From: Salinimicrobium xinjiangense DSM 19287
GTDB lineage: Bacteria > Bacteroidota > Bacteroidia > Flavobacteriales > Flavobacteriaceae
Direction: 5' to 3'
Assembly: GCF_000423585.1 (NCBI RefSeq)
Contig: NZ_AUIG01000024.1
Span: 1-64,000, forward strand
DNA: 64,000 nt
The notes below the pieces were generated by a model, which was not told the origin of the DNA, did not search any database, and saw only the letters and a list, made by a program, of their open reading frames with translations. Every line of letters starts with the position of its first letter. The stretch's first letter is position 1. The position numbers were made by a program, and so were the translations under genes. Below are positions 9,269 through 21,700 of the stretch, piece after piece.

Positions 9269-10234
9269 TTGAAGAAACAGCTTTTAAAGTTTTCCAAAAC
9301 ATTTCTTCCTCTATTATTGGGAGTTTTCCTGATTTGGTATTCTTTAAGCAGCGCTACGCCACAGGAACGGCAGGAGCTTTGGAACAACATCAAACTTGCC
9401 GATATGGAATGGGTGTGGTTAAGTGTTTTTTTTGGTGTCCTTTCTCACCTTTCCCGTGCATACAGATGGAAGTACCTCTTAGAACCTTTGGGTTACAGGC
9501 CCCGGTTTGCCAATAGTTTTATGGCGGTTATGAGCGGATATCTTGCCAACCTAGGCGTACCCCGCTCCGGAGAGGTATTAAGAGGTGCCACCCTGGCCAC
9601 GTATGAAAAGGTGCCCTTTGACAAAGCCTTTGGCACAATAGTATCAGAGAGGATTGCCGATCTGGCTATGGTACTTATCATTACTATCATTGGATTCCTT
9701 ATCCAGACAGAGCAGCTCATCTCCTACTTCAGGGCTAATGATATAAATCCCTTCCTTACGATAGGAATTTTTCTTGCAATGGTATTCATCGGAATCCTGT
9801 TCCTGAATCTCATAAGAAGGTCCAGCCACAGATATATGATCAAGATTAGGGAATTCGCCCGCGGACTCCTGGAAGGCATGCGCAGCATTCTGAAGATGAA
9901 AAGAAAAAAAGAATTTTTACTGCACACTCTTTTCATATGGGTAATGTATCTGCTTATGTTTTACGTGATCAAATACGCCATCCCCGAAACAAATTCTCTT
10001 ACCATAGCAGGTTTTATGGCCGCCTTTATAGTAGGAACCTTTGCCATAACCACAACAAATGGCGGGATAGGAATCTATCCTATCGCAATGGGTGCAGTTC
10101 TGCTTCTTTTTGGAATTAACCAACAGGCGGGGGAAGCTTTCGGCTGGATCATGTGGGGATCTCAAACCCTAATGGTTGTGGTATTAGGAGGTTTTTCCCT
10201 ATTATTTCTCCCACTTTACAATCAAAAGAAATAA
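9269..10234 (+). CDS. Flippase-like / lysylphosphatidylglycerol synthase-type membrane protein
   Basis: A 321-residue polytopic membrane protein of the UPF0104/AglD-like family (PF03706). It has about eight hydrophobic segments, an N-terminal Arg/Trp-rich loop LSHLSRAYRWKYLLEPLGY and the conserved NLGVPRSGEVLRGATLATYEKVPFDKAFG region. No catalytic LPG-synthetase domain follows, so lipid transport or glycolipid-related roles are more likely than aminoacylation. The start codon is TTG 3 bp after panD; the next Met is residue 46, inside the protein. Substrate unknown. Confidence 0.8.
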   Translation: MKKQLLKFSKTFLPLLLGVFLIWYSLSSATPQERQELWNNIKLADMEWVWLSVFFGVLSHLSRAYRWKYLLEPLGYRPRFANSFMAVMSGYLANLGVPRSGEVLRGATLATYEKVPFDKAFGTIVSERIADLAMVLIITIIGFLIQTEQLISYFRANDINPFLTIGIFLAMVFIGILFLNLIRRSSHRYMIKIREFARGLLEGMRSILKMKRKKEFLLHTLFIWVMYLLMFYVIKYAIPETNSLTIAGFMAAFIVGTFAITTTNGGIGIYPIAMGAVLLLFGINQQAGEAFGWIMWGSQTLMVVVLGGFSLLFLPLYNQKK

Positions 10235-10268
10235 TATATATATTGCTTTAGGAAAAAACCTACTGCAT

Positions 10269-11414
10269 ATGAGGAAATTATACTTCTTTATTCTAATATT
10301 TTTTGTGGCTCAGTTGAGCTTTTCTCAGACACTTTACAAAACCATTAACTCCTCAAGATTAGGCAATGAACGAGAGCTAAAGATTCAGTTGCCCCGTAAC
10401 TACGATCAAAACTCACAAAAGAAATACCCCTTAATAATCGTATTAGATGGGGATTATCTTTTCGAACCTATGGCCGGGAATGTGGATTATTACTCCTACT
10501 GGGATGAAATTCCGGAAGCTATTGTGGTAGGGGTAAACCAGGTTAACAGCCGTGATGAAGACAGCATGTATGATCCTCAACGCTATTTACCTGAAAAAAA
10601 AGGAGCCAAGTTTTTTGAATTTGTGGGAATGGAGCTTTTGCCTTTTCTTGATAACACCTATCGTACCTCAAAATTTGTGGCCATTGCAGGACATGATATT
10701 ACATCCAACTTCCTCAATTATTACCTGTTCAAGCCGGAACCATTGTTTCATGCCTATATCAATTTAAGTCCCGATCTCGCACCCGAAATGGCCAATCGCC
10801 TGGTCGAATCACTCCGGGTTCAGGCCAAATCAACATGGTTTTATTTATGCACAGGATCAAATGATATCCCAGATCTTAAAAAAGAAATAAAGGGTCTGGA
10901 TAAACAGCTTAGCGGATTAGATCATCCCAATTTAAAATACCGTTTTGAAGAATTCGATGCTGCCACTCATTATACCCTTGTCAGCAAAGCATTACCTGGT
11001 GCTCTTGAACATATTTTCTCCTCTTACAAACCTATTGGATTAAAAGAATATGATGAAATTGTAATGGAAGGAAACTCACCTTTCGATTATTTAACCAAAA
11101 AATATGAGGTTATCAACAACAATTTTGGGATTCAAAAGAACGTAAGGGTGAACGATTTTTTGGCTGTAGGCAAAGCTCTTGAATTTATTCAGAACTGGGA
11201 TGACCTGGAGCGATTGGGTGAACTGGCACGAAAACAATATCCATCATCGGCATTGGGAACATATTATCTTGCCCGGGCCTATGAAGCCAGTGGAAGACCT
11301 AAAAAGGCTATGAAAACCTACCAAAGTGCGTACGGGCAGGAGGAAGTAGCCTTCGTCACTGTCGATTTTATGCTGAAAAAAGCTGAATTAATTAAGCAAG
11401 ATTTCGGTTATTAG
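10269..11414 (+). CDS. Secreted esterase-fold protein with a replaced nucleophile, plus helical C-terminus
   Basis: A signal peptide (about 1-20, ending QLSFSQ) precedes an alpha/beta-hydrolase domain of the Fes/esterase-D type (PF00756-like): IQLPRNYDQNSQKKYPLIIVLDGDYLF, then VVGVNQ and FLDNTYRT. Where the family has GHSxG, this protein reads GHDIT with Asp143, so the usual Ser nucleophile is absent. After ~280 residues a helical, TPR-like region follows (ALGTYYLARAYEASGRPKKAMKTYQSAYG). The sequence therefore suggests a binding protein rather than an active esterase. It is 26 bp upstream of radA. Confidence 0.72.
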   Translation: MRKLYFFILIFFVAQLSFSQTLYKTINSSRLGNERELKIQLPRNYDQNSQKKYPLIIVLDGDYLFEPMAGNVDYYSYWDEIPEAIVVGVNQVNSRDEDSMYDPQRYLPEKKGAKFFEFVGMELLPFLDNTYRTSKFVAIAGHDITSNFLNYYLFKPEPLFHAYINLSPDLAPEMANRLVESLRVQAKSTWFYLCTGSNDIPDLKKEIKGLDKQLSGLDHPNLKYRFEEFDAATHYTLVSKALPGALEHIFSSYKPIGLKEYDEIVMEGNSPFDYLTKKYEVINNNFGIQKNVRVNDFLAVGKALEFIQNWDDLERLGELARKQYPSSALGTYYLARAYEASGRPKKAMKTYQSAYGQEEVAFVTVDFMLKKAELIKQDFGY

Positions 11415-11440
11415 CTGTTCATTTCTGAAGCTTAACCTTA

Positions 11441-12805
11441 ATGGCTAAACTAAAAACCTCATTTTACTGTCAAAATTGCGGTACACAACACAGCAAATGG
11501 CAGGGCCAATGTAATTCCTGCAAAGAATGGAATACTCTGGTTGAAGAGATCCTGGAAAAAACTGAAAAACAATCCTGGAAATCCCCTTCTTCACCGGTAG
11601 TTAAAAGAGTGGCAAAACCCCTTCGAATTTCGGAGATTGAAACATCGAAAGAAGAAAGACTCAAAACCAATGACCAGGAGCTGGACCGTGTGTTAGGTGG
11701 CGGCATAGTTCCCGGGTCCCTTACCCTTTTAGGTGGAGAACCGGGAATTGGAAAAAGCACGCTGCTCTTACAAATCTCCCTGAATTTAAGGTATAAAACG
11801 CTGTACGTTTCAGGTGAAGAAAGTCAGCAACAAATAAAAATGAGAGCACAAAGAATCAATCCAGATTCCAATAACTGCTTCATACTCACTGAGACCAAAA
11901 CCCAGAATATCTTTCAGCAAATCGAGAAACTTGCGCCCGAGATAGTCATTATTGATTCCATACAAACTCTTCATAGTGACTATATCGAAAGTGGTCCCGG
12001 CAGCATTTCGCAGATAAGAGAATGTACTGCAGAATTAATAAAATACGCCAAAGAAACAGCTACTCCTGTTATTTTAATCGGTCACATCACCAAAGAAGGC
12101 AGCATTGCGGGACCTAAAGTACTGGAGCATATGGTAGACACAGTTCTTCAATTCGAAGGAGATCGCAATCATGTGTACAGGATTTTGAGAGCACATAAAA
12201 ATCGATTTGGCTCCACCCATGAACTTGGAATATATGAAATGCAGGGAAACGGGCTTCGGGAGGTGAGTAACCCATCAGAAATTCTTATTTCAAAGAATGA
12301 AGAGGATCTAAGCGGCACTGCAATAGCTGCAACTCTGGAAGGCGTGCGACCGCTTATGATCGAAATACAGGCCCTGGTAAGTTCGGCAGTTTACGGCACC
12401 CCTCAACGTTCGGCAACCGGCTATAATGCCAAGCGATTGAACATGCTGCTAGCCGTACTGGAAAAAAGGGCAGGATTCAGGTTGGGAGCAAAAGATGTTT
12501 TTTTGAATATTACCGGTGGTATCTCTGTAGACGACCCGGCCCTGGATCTGGCAGTAGTGGCTGCCATTCTCTCTTCAAATGAAGACATTGCCGTACCTAA
12601 AGATATTTGTTTTGCAGCAGAAGTTGGACTTGCAGGAGAAGTACGCCCGGTGACGCGTGTAGAACAAAGAATTATGGAAGCTGAAAAATTGGGGTTTAGC
12701 TCCATAATCATCTCTACACAAAGTAAGATCCCAAAAAATAACTTTATCATTAAGATCCAAAAAACTTCAAAGATTGAAGATGTAGTCAGCTATTTGTTTG
12801 GGTGA
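11441..12805 (+). CDS. radA: DNA repair protein RadA
   Basis: RecA-related branch-migration protein acting in recombination repair. It has a zinc ribbon with Cys10, 13, 24 and 27. The ATPase core has Walker A GGEPGIGKST (98-107) and the RadA-specific KNRFG motif. A C-terminal Lon-protease-like domain begins around VRPLMIEIQALV and lacks the Lon protease active site. The length of 454 is standard. No operon partner other than the preceding secreted protein. Confidence 0.97.
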   Translation: MAKLKTSFYCQNCGTQHSKWQGQCNSCKEWNTLVEEILEKTEKQSWKSPSSPVVKRVAKPLRISEIETSKEERLKTNDQELDRVLGGGIVPGSLTLLGGEPGIGKSTLLLQISLNLRYKTLYVSGEESQQQIKMRAQRINPDSNNCFILTETKTQNIFQQIEKLAPEIVIIDSIQTLHSDYIESGPGSISQIRECTAELIKYAKETATPVILIGHITKEGSIAGPKVLEHMVDTVLQFEGDRNHVYRILRAHKNRFGSTHELGIYEMQGNGLREVSNPSEILISKNEEDLSGTAIAATLEGVRPLMIEIQALVSSAVYGTPQRSATGYNAKRLNMLLAVLEKRAGFRLGAKDVFLNITGGISVDDPALDLAVVAAILSSNEDIAVPKDICFAAEVGLAGEVRPVTRVEQRIMEAEKLGFSSIIISTQSKIPKNNFIIKIQKTSKIEDVVSYLFG

Positions 12806-12917
12806 CCCTGGTATTCAAAAAAGGCACACTTCAATTCTTAAATGAGGTGAATCAGAAAGAAGATCCTAAAGAGAGAGAAAATCCGGCAGCTCATTAGTTT
12901 CGGTTTTAAACAGAATT

Positions 12918-12969
12918 ACTATAAAGTAACAGAACCGCTCTTTTTGGAGCGGTTCTGTTACTTTATAGT
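12918..12969. terminator. Long perfect hairpin between radA and the small membrane protein
   Basis: A 23-bp perfect inverted repeat with a 6-nt loop (12941-12946) begins one base past the stop of the leftward small gene. The GC core is GAACCGCTC/GAGCGGTTC. It would stop either transcript as RNA structure, but neither strand shows a strong T-run after the stem, so it is not a textbook intrinsic terminator. Confidence 0.6.
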
Positions 12970-13175
12970 TATCTCTGTCTGTGTTCTGAAGCTACCTCAT
13001 CTGTATCTTTCCTGTACTTAAGCATGGAAATTCCGGCGATGAAAAATATGAAACCCAGGATAGCCAATGCCCATGGGCTGAACATTAAGGCAAGACTGCC
13101 AAATATTCCCAGTACACCCATGATGAGTGCAATTCCACCTCCAATTAACATTATAACTGCTAAGATCTTGATCAT
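12969..13175 (-). CDS. Small two-helix membrane protein
   Basis: A 68-residue protein with two hydrophobic segments (about 3-26 and 30-50), glycine-rich (GGGIALIMGVLGIFGS), followed by a charged tail KYRKDTDEVASEHRQR. No family is recognised. It resembles the many short envelope proteins of Flavobacteriia. It stands alone, facing the end of radA, with a 199-bp gap to the katG terminator region. Whether it is expressed cannot be judged beyond its good codon-like composition and the hairpin right after its stop. Confidence 0.6.
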   Translation of the reverse strand: MIKILAVIMLIGGGIALIMGVLGIFGSLALMFSPWALAILGFIFFIAGISMLKYRKDTDEVASEHRQR

Positions 13176-13310
13176 AACTTCATGTTTTGGTTAAACAATA
13201 AAGTTATTACATAATAAGAAAACATAAGTAGAATTAACACTTTCTAAAGAAAATACTCAATTTTTAATTATATAACTGACAAAAATATGGAATACATTCA
13301 AGGCCTGCCG

Positions 13311-13345
13311 AAAAAATTAAGGAGGTCCCAAAAAGACCTCCTTAT
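13311..13345 (-). terminator. Terminator after katG
   Basis: AAGGAGGTC (13319-13327) pairs with GACCTCCTT (13335-13343) over a 7-nt loop. Read leftward the stem runs into TTAATTTTTTC, a canonical T-run. Confidence 0.85.
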
Positions 13346-13374
13346 AGTTTACACAGCAAATATGCAGTTAAAGA

Positions 13375-15648
<2,274 letters not shown>

Positions 15649-15896
15649 TTAGAAGATTAATACCTAAAAATATTATAATTATTTCCTATAGATTTAATTT
15701 TTCCATACTAATTATTTATGGTCAGTAAACAAAAATTATTGAACGGTAGCCATCAAGAATAGTTTGTATTTCCATTTAAGATTTCTTCCTCTTAAATATA
15801 GGAAAATCCAAACTTTCCTGAAAATGAGATTTTTGAAATATATAGGGCTGAAGAAAACCTGTTCTTAATTGGCATACTTTCTGCATTTTACACCAA

Positions 15897-17036
15897 GTGA
15901 AAAAGAAAAACCCACTACTGATATTCAGTTTCCTGGTCCTTTTTGGATTAGCAGGTGTCACTTCCTGTTCCAGGGTAAACAAAGTGAAAGACATTTTTGA
16001 TAAACCTACGGCAAGAGAAAAGTATGAACGTGATTATGAAAAGGATTCTCTAGCTTTTTCCCAATGGAAACAAGCTTTTGAGAGTGCACTATACGATAGT
16101 ATAGCTATTGCCCTTCCCTATGCCGAAACGGGGAAATTCTCTCCCACTGCTCCAAAGGTCTATACTTACAACTTTTCTCTTAATCCGGGGGAACGCCTAC
16201 AGGTTTCTGTGGATACCGACTCTGTTAATCCTCTCGTGTTTATTGATCTCTTCCGGCAGGAGATAGATTCGGTAGTTACTTATGAGCATATTAAGTCAGC
16301 TGAATTCAACACAAAAATCCTGCAGCAGGAAGTGAATGAGCCGGGAATCTATAAGCTGTTGCTTCAGCCGGAAATAAATTCCACATCCTCTTTCAGCTTA
16401 AGCGTATTTAAAGAACCCGTGTATATCTTTCCTGTCGCAGGAAAAGGAAATGCTTCAGTTCAGAGTTTTTGGGGGGCTGTTCGTGATGGTGGCCGCCGAA
16501 GCCATGAAGGCATAGATATATTTGCAACACGTGGAACGCCTGTAGTTGCCGTAACCGAAGGCAGAGTCTCTTCAACAGCAAATAAAGGACTAGGTGGTAA
16601 ACAGGTATGGCTTAGAGATGGCAAGCGGGGACAATCCTTATATTATGCTCATCTGGACAGTATTATTGCCACCCCCGGAATGAGAGTCTCTCCCGGTGAT
16701 ACCCTGGGCCTCGTGGGAAATACAGGGAATGCTAAAACAACCGCACCACATTTACATTTTGGAATATATAAAGGATATAGGGGAGCTCAGAATCCTTTAC
16801 CCTATGTATTTCAAACTGCCAAACCGGAGAAAATAGCACCTATTGCAGCTTCAGATTATCTCCTTTCTACAGGCACTGCAAATCTACGGAAAGGACCTTC
16901 CACGAAAGCTGAGATCACAACACAGGTTAAACCAAACGATACGTTGAAGTTCTTAGGAGAAACGACAGATTGGTATCATGCCAGACTCGGAGAGGAAAAT
17001 TTCTATATCCACAAAAGTCTGGCACGACCCCTTTAG
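15897..17036 (+). CDS. M23 family peptidase lipoprotein with SH3-like domain
   Basis: Probable cell-wall endopeptidase or LytM regulator. The GTG start gives KKKNPLLIFSFLVLFGLAG with lipobox VTSC (Cys24). After a beta-rich spacer, the LytM/M23 domain shows the metal ligands His203 and Asp207 (HEGIDIF) and the HLH pair His285/His287 (APHLHFG), so the site looks complete. Residues ~320-379 form a bacterial SH3 module (GTANLRKGPSTKAEITTQV) expected to bind peptidoglycan. The gene ends against the converging OmpA gene with no gap. Confidence 0.9.
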   Translation: MKKKNPLLIFSFLVLFGLAGVTSCSRVNKVKDIFDKPTAREKYERDYEKDSLAFSQWKQAFESALYDSIAIALPYAETGKFSPTAPKVYTYNFSLNPGERLQVSVDTDSVNPLVFIDLFRQEIDSVVTYEHIKSAEFNTKILQQEVNEPGIYKLLLQPEINSTSSFSLSVFKEPVYIFPVAGKGNASVQSFWGAVRDGGRRSHEGIDIFATRGTPVVAVTEGRVSSTANKGLGGKQVWLRDGKRGQSLYYAHLDSIIATPGMRVSPGDTLGLVGNTGNAKTTAPHLHFGIYKGYRGAQNPLPYVFQTAKPEKIAPIAASDYLLSTGTANLRKGPSTKAEITTQVKPNDTLKFLGETTDWYHARLGEENFYIHKSLARPL

Positions 17037-18002
17037 TTATTCTATTTCCTGAAGCAGTTTATTGATCTCATCAAGTTTGGGAGTGAGGATCACTTCTATC
17101 CTGCGATTCTTTGCCCTGCCTTCTGCGGTATCATTTGTTGCTACAGGAGCGAATTCTCCCCTCCCTGCAGCCGTAAGATTTTGAGGATCTATATCGCGAT
17201 TTTGCTGCAGTAACTGGACAATGGAAGTAGCTCTCTTAGTAGACAGGTCCCAGTTATCATTCAATTGACCGCTTCCATTATACGGCACGTTATCGGTATG
17301 TCCTTCTATTAGTACTGCGATATCGGGGTTTTGAGCGAGTACCGATGCAAGTTGCTGCACAGCTTTTTTCCCTTCGGACCCAACTGCCCAGCTTCCGGAA
17401 CTAAACAGAAGTTTGTTCTCCATAGAAACATAGACCTTACCATCCCTTTGCTCCACGGTAAGACCTTTGCCTTCAAAATTTACAAGGGCCTTGGAAATGG
17501 CATTTTTAAGAGCATTCATTTTAGCATCCTTAGCAGCGATAACACTCTCTAATTCATCAACTCTCTTTGAACGGGCAGCCAGATCTTTCTCCAGCTTTTC
17601 AAGTCTAGCCTTTTCAGCAACCAGGGCTCTTTCCTTGTTGTCCAGTTCTGCAAGTAATTCTCTGTTCCTTTTTGAATTTTCAGCAAGTGCAGAAGAACTG
17701 TTCGCCTCCAATGCATCATAGGAAGTTTTTAACTTTTCATAGCTGGTCCTTGTAGTGTTGTACTGCTCCTGAAGCATATCGCGTTCAGCTTTTGTCTTTT
17801 CATATTCGGCCTGAAGTGCAGCAAGATCTGCTTCATTTTTCTCATTACGGGATTGAAGATCCCTGTAATTGCGTGAGAGCTCACGGTTTTCATCCTGCAA
17901 CTGAGCATGTCGACTTTCGAGATCCTTATAAACCTTTGAAGACACACAGGAGGTAAGCAGAACAGAACTGCTTAAAAAGGCAATAAAAAAATATTTTTTC
18001 AT
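17037..18002 (-). CDS. OmpA family lipoprotein with coiled coil
   Basis: Envelope protein expected to tether outer membrane and peptidoglycan. The start is the ATG giving MKKYFFIAFLSSSVLLTSC, with lipobox LTSC. A longer reading to 18059 runs into xth and is rejected. Residues ~25-180 form a long heptad coiled coil rich in Glu, Lys and Leu. Residues ~205-315 are an OmpA/MotB domain with the peptidoglycan-binding GHTDNVPYNGS and NWDLSTKRA motifs and a final NRRIEVIL strand. It is downstream of xth (29 bp). Confidence 0.93.
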   Translation of the reverse strand: MKKYFFIAFLSSSVLLTSCVSSKVYKDLESRHAQLQDENRELSRNYRDLQSRNEKNEADLAALQAEYEKTKAERDMLQEQYNTTRTSYEKLKTSYDALEANSSSALAENSKRNRELLAELDNKERALVAEKARLEKLEKDLAARSKRVDELESVIAAKDAKMNALKNAISKALVNFEGKGLTVEQRDGKVYVSMENKLLFSSGSWAVGSEGKKAVQQLASVLAQNPDIAVLIEGHTDNVPYNGSGQLNDNWDLSTKRATSIVQLLQQNRDIDPQNLTAAGRGEFAPVATNDTAEGRAKNRRIEVILTPKLDEINKLLQEIE

Positions 18003-18031
18003 AATGGGGGGATAAATATTATTTGGTCGAT

Positions 18032-18793
18032 CTATTCTATTTCCAAAAGAACGGGACAATGATCACTATGTTGCGCATCGGGTAAAATTACTGCACGTTT
18101 CACCCGGTCCTGCAAGGGTTCACTCACCAGATGGTAGTCAATTCTCCAGCCCTTATTATTTCCACGTGCTCCAGCCCTATAACTCCACCAAGAGTAATGA
18201 CCAGGTTCAGCATTGAACTGTCTGAAAGAGTCAACAAATCCGCTCTTCATAAAGTTACCAAGCCATTCCCTCTCCACCGGTAGAAAACCGGAGGTGTTCT
18301 TTAGCCTTACAGGATCATGAATATCAATTTCTTCATGGCAAATATTATAATCTCCACAGATCACCAGGTGAGGAAGATCCTGTTTCAGCTCATCAACATA
18401 TTCCTGAAAATCGGCCATATACTGAAGCTTATGTTCCAGCCTGTTAATATTCGTTCCCGAGGGTAAATACATGCTCATCACCGAAAAATCTTCAAAATCT
18501 ACCCTTACATTGCGCCCTTCAAAATCCATGTAATCTATTCCGGTTCCAAAAATGACATTTTTGGGCTCTATTTTACTAAGGATAGCTACTCCGCTGTAGC
18601 CTTTTTTAACTGCCGGAAACCAGGAGTTGAATTTATAGCCGAGTTCTTCAAAGGGTTCCTGATCAAACTGCTCTGGAGTCGCTTTGATCTCCTGGAGACA
18701 AACTACATCGGCATTTGTTTTATCAAGCCATTCTATAAATCCTTTTCTTATTGCTGCTCTAATTCCATTGACATTGTAAGAAATTATCTTCAT
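18032..18793 (-). CDS. xth: Exodeoxyribonuclease III
   Basis: AP endonuclease / 3'-5' exonuclease of base excision repair. It starts MKIISYNVNGIRAA and shows the metal Glu in VCLQEIKA, the catalytic Tyr/Asn-Asp region (LVICGDYNICHEEIDIHDP), the WSYR loop and the final AQHSDHCPV with the catalytic His. The 253-residue length is normal. Its start overlaps the stop of the upstream secreted protein by 4 bp, so translation may be coupled, though the functions are unrelated. Confidence 0.95.
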   Translation of the reverse strand: MKIISYNVNGIRAAIRKGFIEWLDKTNADVVCLQEIKATPEQFDQEPFEELGYKFNSWFPAVKKGYSGVAILSKIEPKNVIFGTGIDYMDFEGRNVRVDFEDFSVMSMYLPSGTNINRLEHKLQYMADFQEYVDELKQDLPHLVICGDYNICHEEIDIHDPVRLKNTSGFLPVEREWLGNFMKSGFVDSFRQFNAEPGHYSWWSYRAGARGNNKGWRIDYHLVSEPLQDRVKRAVILPDAQHSDHCPVLLEIE

Positions 18794-21700
18794 TCTGATT
18801 CTGAAAATTTTGCTGTTTTAACTAATATTCGCTGCACCCGTCCTTCTTCCCGGGTGCCCAATCTTACCAGGTAAACTCCCGGTGCGGCATAAGACATATC
18901 TAATGTATAAAGATAACTACCAAGTTCTTTACCCGATGTATCCCGCGTATAAGGAAATGTATTCTGACCTTTACGCACCATATTCTCCACCAGTTTTTGT
19001 CCTAACAGGTTGTGTACAGTTAACCATAGCGGATTTTGATATGTAGTTGTAAACCGAATGTCAAAGATATTCTCTCCTGAAGAACTTATCACTAATTCCC
19101 CCTGCTGAATTTCTGACTCTTCAAGTCCATCTACAATAACGACGGAATAATCATCTGTAGTTCCAAATTGCATTACACTACATGGATCACTGACATTCCC
19201 CTGAAAACGGGGATCCCCTGCTCTGACACGTAAAATATGTTCCCCCAGCGGGGCATCTTCAGGTATATTAAATTCAAAGATGGTTATTAAATTTGATGAT
19301 CTAAGATCACCCGATCGAACCAGCATTTCTTCGGGTTCAAATACCGCATTGTCATTAAAATCTATCCACATGGAGAATTCGCTGGTCGAATTAGATCTTA
19401 CTCCCACCTGGTATACTCCTCTTTGGCGATCCAGCCGGGTAGACATCCCAATAAAATTATTGTAGCCGGTAGTACAGTAAATATTAGTATTGACTATTTC
19501 TTCAAGATAAAAGGCATTTATTCCATCGGCAAAAGCACAGGAAGAACCATCGGGGATACAGCTGAGATTGGCAAAAGTTTGACTTGAGCTGTCGTTATCA
19601 GGCCCTGAATCTCCCGCCAGAAAAGTGGAAACAGTAATTAAATAAATCCCACTCTCGCTAACGTCCACAGGCTGTGTAAAGGTGTAAGAGATCTCCGAAT
19701 TTGGTAAGACGGTTTCACTTACTGTCTCTCTAATGAATTCACCATCATCAAGCCGGTATCCAATTTCAAAATTACTCTGGGGCTCTCCCCCAAAATTCTG
19801 TATGCTTACGACAACATCCTCTATTCCAAGGTCATTATCTGATACTGGGCTGTGAATTTCTGTCACACCAATGTCCTTAGGAGGTAAATTGATAATTGTT
19901 TCTGCATGGAAATCATTGCCAAAATCCCTGTCACCCACCAGGTTGGTCTTTACCAGGATCTCATAGCTATCTCCAACGCGTGAGAGATCAGCAGCCTGGG
20001 CGAAGGTAAACTCAATTTGACTCGTAGGTGCAATTGTTCCGGTAAACATTTCTCTTACCCAATCATTCGATCCTACTCTATACCAGATTTCAAAATTTGA
20101 CTGAGGTTCACTTCCAAAATTTCTAAGTGTGACAGTTATTTTCTCTTCACTACCAAGAGTAGCAGAGACGGGGGCAAGAATGGCTGTCACCCCAACATCT
20201 TTAGCGAATTGAGGTGCTATTTTAAAAACACCCACTTTATTTAGGCGTGATCCCCCCATAAAATACTCCCCATTGTACCAAAAAGTTTCATTATCAATGG
20301 GATCGATACTGGTGTGGGCGTAATCTCCATACCGATTACTATTATTGGGAACGGTACTTTCAGCCACAGTTTCTTCCTGGAATGTCATAACCCCCAGAGG
20401 ATCTCCGGCATATCTGCCTGTGAATCTCAAAGTAGGGTATAGAGGTTCTTCAGGATTATCATTCATCACTGTAAAACCCATTCCAATATTTCCGTATTTA
20501 TCAATACCTATACTTCCGCACCACCGATCATTCATATCTGGCGCGTATGTCCCCTCCTGGTAAACACTCCAGGGGCCACCTCCGGCATCCTGTCTTAATT
20601 CATACCAACGTATACCGGCATGCTCAACCACGGTAGGATCTATATCAACCACAAAATTGAAGACTACCGAATTATGCGTCTCAAATCTTCGGAAAGATGT
20701 TGGATACATTATTGCTCCCTGCAAAGCATCAACATCGGGAGCATTTCCGGGTTGTGAGAGGTTTCTGAAGCTTCCGCCATCGAAGGTACTATGAAACGGT
20801 GTGACTCCTTCGGAGGGCCCCAGTTCCTGTGATTCTGAAATTGTAGAATTCGATATATCATTCCAGTCTACATTGACTAACCATATTTTCAAATTATCCT
20901 CATTTACTCCCATCCATGCATCATCCTGAAAATAAATGATCGGCGAATTTCCGGGAGCCGGCATTTCTTCTCCTACGGCATTAAAAGCCGCGGGGCTGTA
21001 AAACCCGTTGACTCTTACTCCCGGCAATGGGAAACCTACATGGCGGGCTTCTTCTCCCAACAGCATCCTGTCTCTTTCCAGTACAAAAACCACCTCATGA
21101 ATATCTTCATCTTCCGGATCCTGGTTGGTGGTCACATAATACCCGTCACTCCACACAAAAAATTTAGGATAATCGGGAAATGTACCTGTTTCAAATCTAT
21201 AGGTATACCAGCCGTCATTAACAGGATCGGGTCCCTGGGAAACAGCCACCAAAAGACTGTTGGGAGAGTCACTGAATTGCGTAATGAGAAACCTGTCGGC
21301 GAATTGATCATAAACTACAATGGGGTCTCCAAGATCTTCATTAGTGAATTCTCCGCCAAGACTTTCAAGATCGGCCGGTGGGGAAAGAAGATTTCCTTCC
21401 TTGTCAAAGATGGAAAATCCACTGTTCCAGGCATTCACATAGTGATTAGGACCAACAGCACCCGTTGGATCTGTTGGAGTGTGAAAAGTGTTGGCTGCAT
21501 CAAAGGTGATAATTGGCGCCTTCATAGGCACCTGCCCCGGCTCTTTTTGCCAGGCAGCATCTACGGTTCGGGGGAAACCTTTCCCGGGAACAATGCGATT
21601 AGCACTTCGGTTCTTCGGGTTGACTTCCTTTAGTTCCTTATTAGGTGCAATTAATTCTTTTGTCGATAAGGGAGCAGTACGTGAAGGCTTTGCCAGTCCG

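Noticed and set aside
15673-15687. PerR-box-like sequence upstream of katG
   Set aside because: TTATAATTATT matches only part of the consensus and lies in very AT-rich DNA. Chance is a sufficient explanation.
18003-18059. N-terminal extension of the OmpA lipoprotein
   Set aside because: It would place 19 residues before a perfect lipoprotein signal peptide and overlap xth.
21040-21633. 197-codon open frame antisense to the T9SS substrate gene
   Set aside because: Shadow of the coding strand, no signal peptide or motif of its own.
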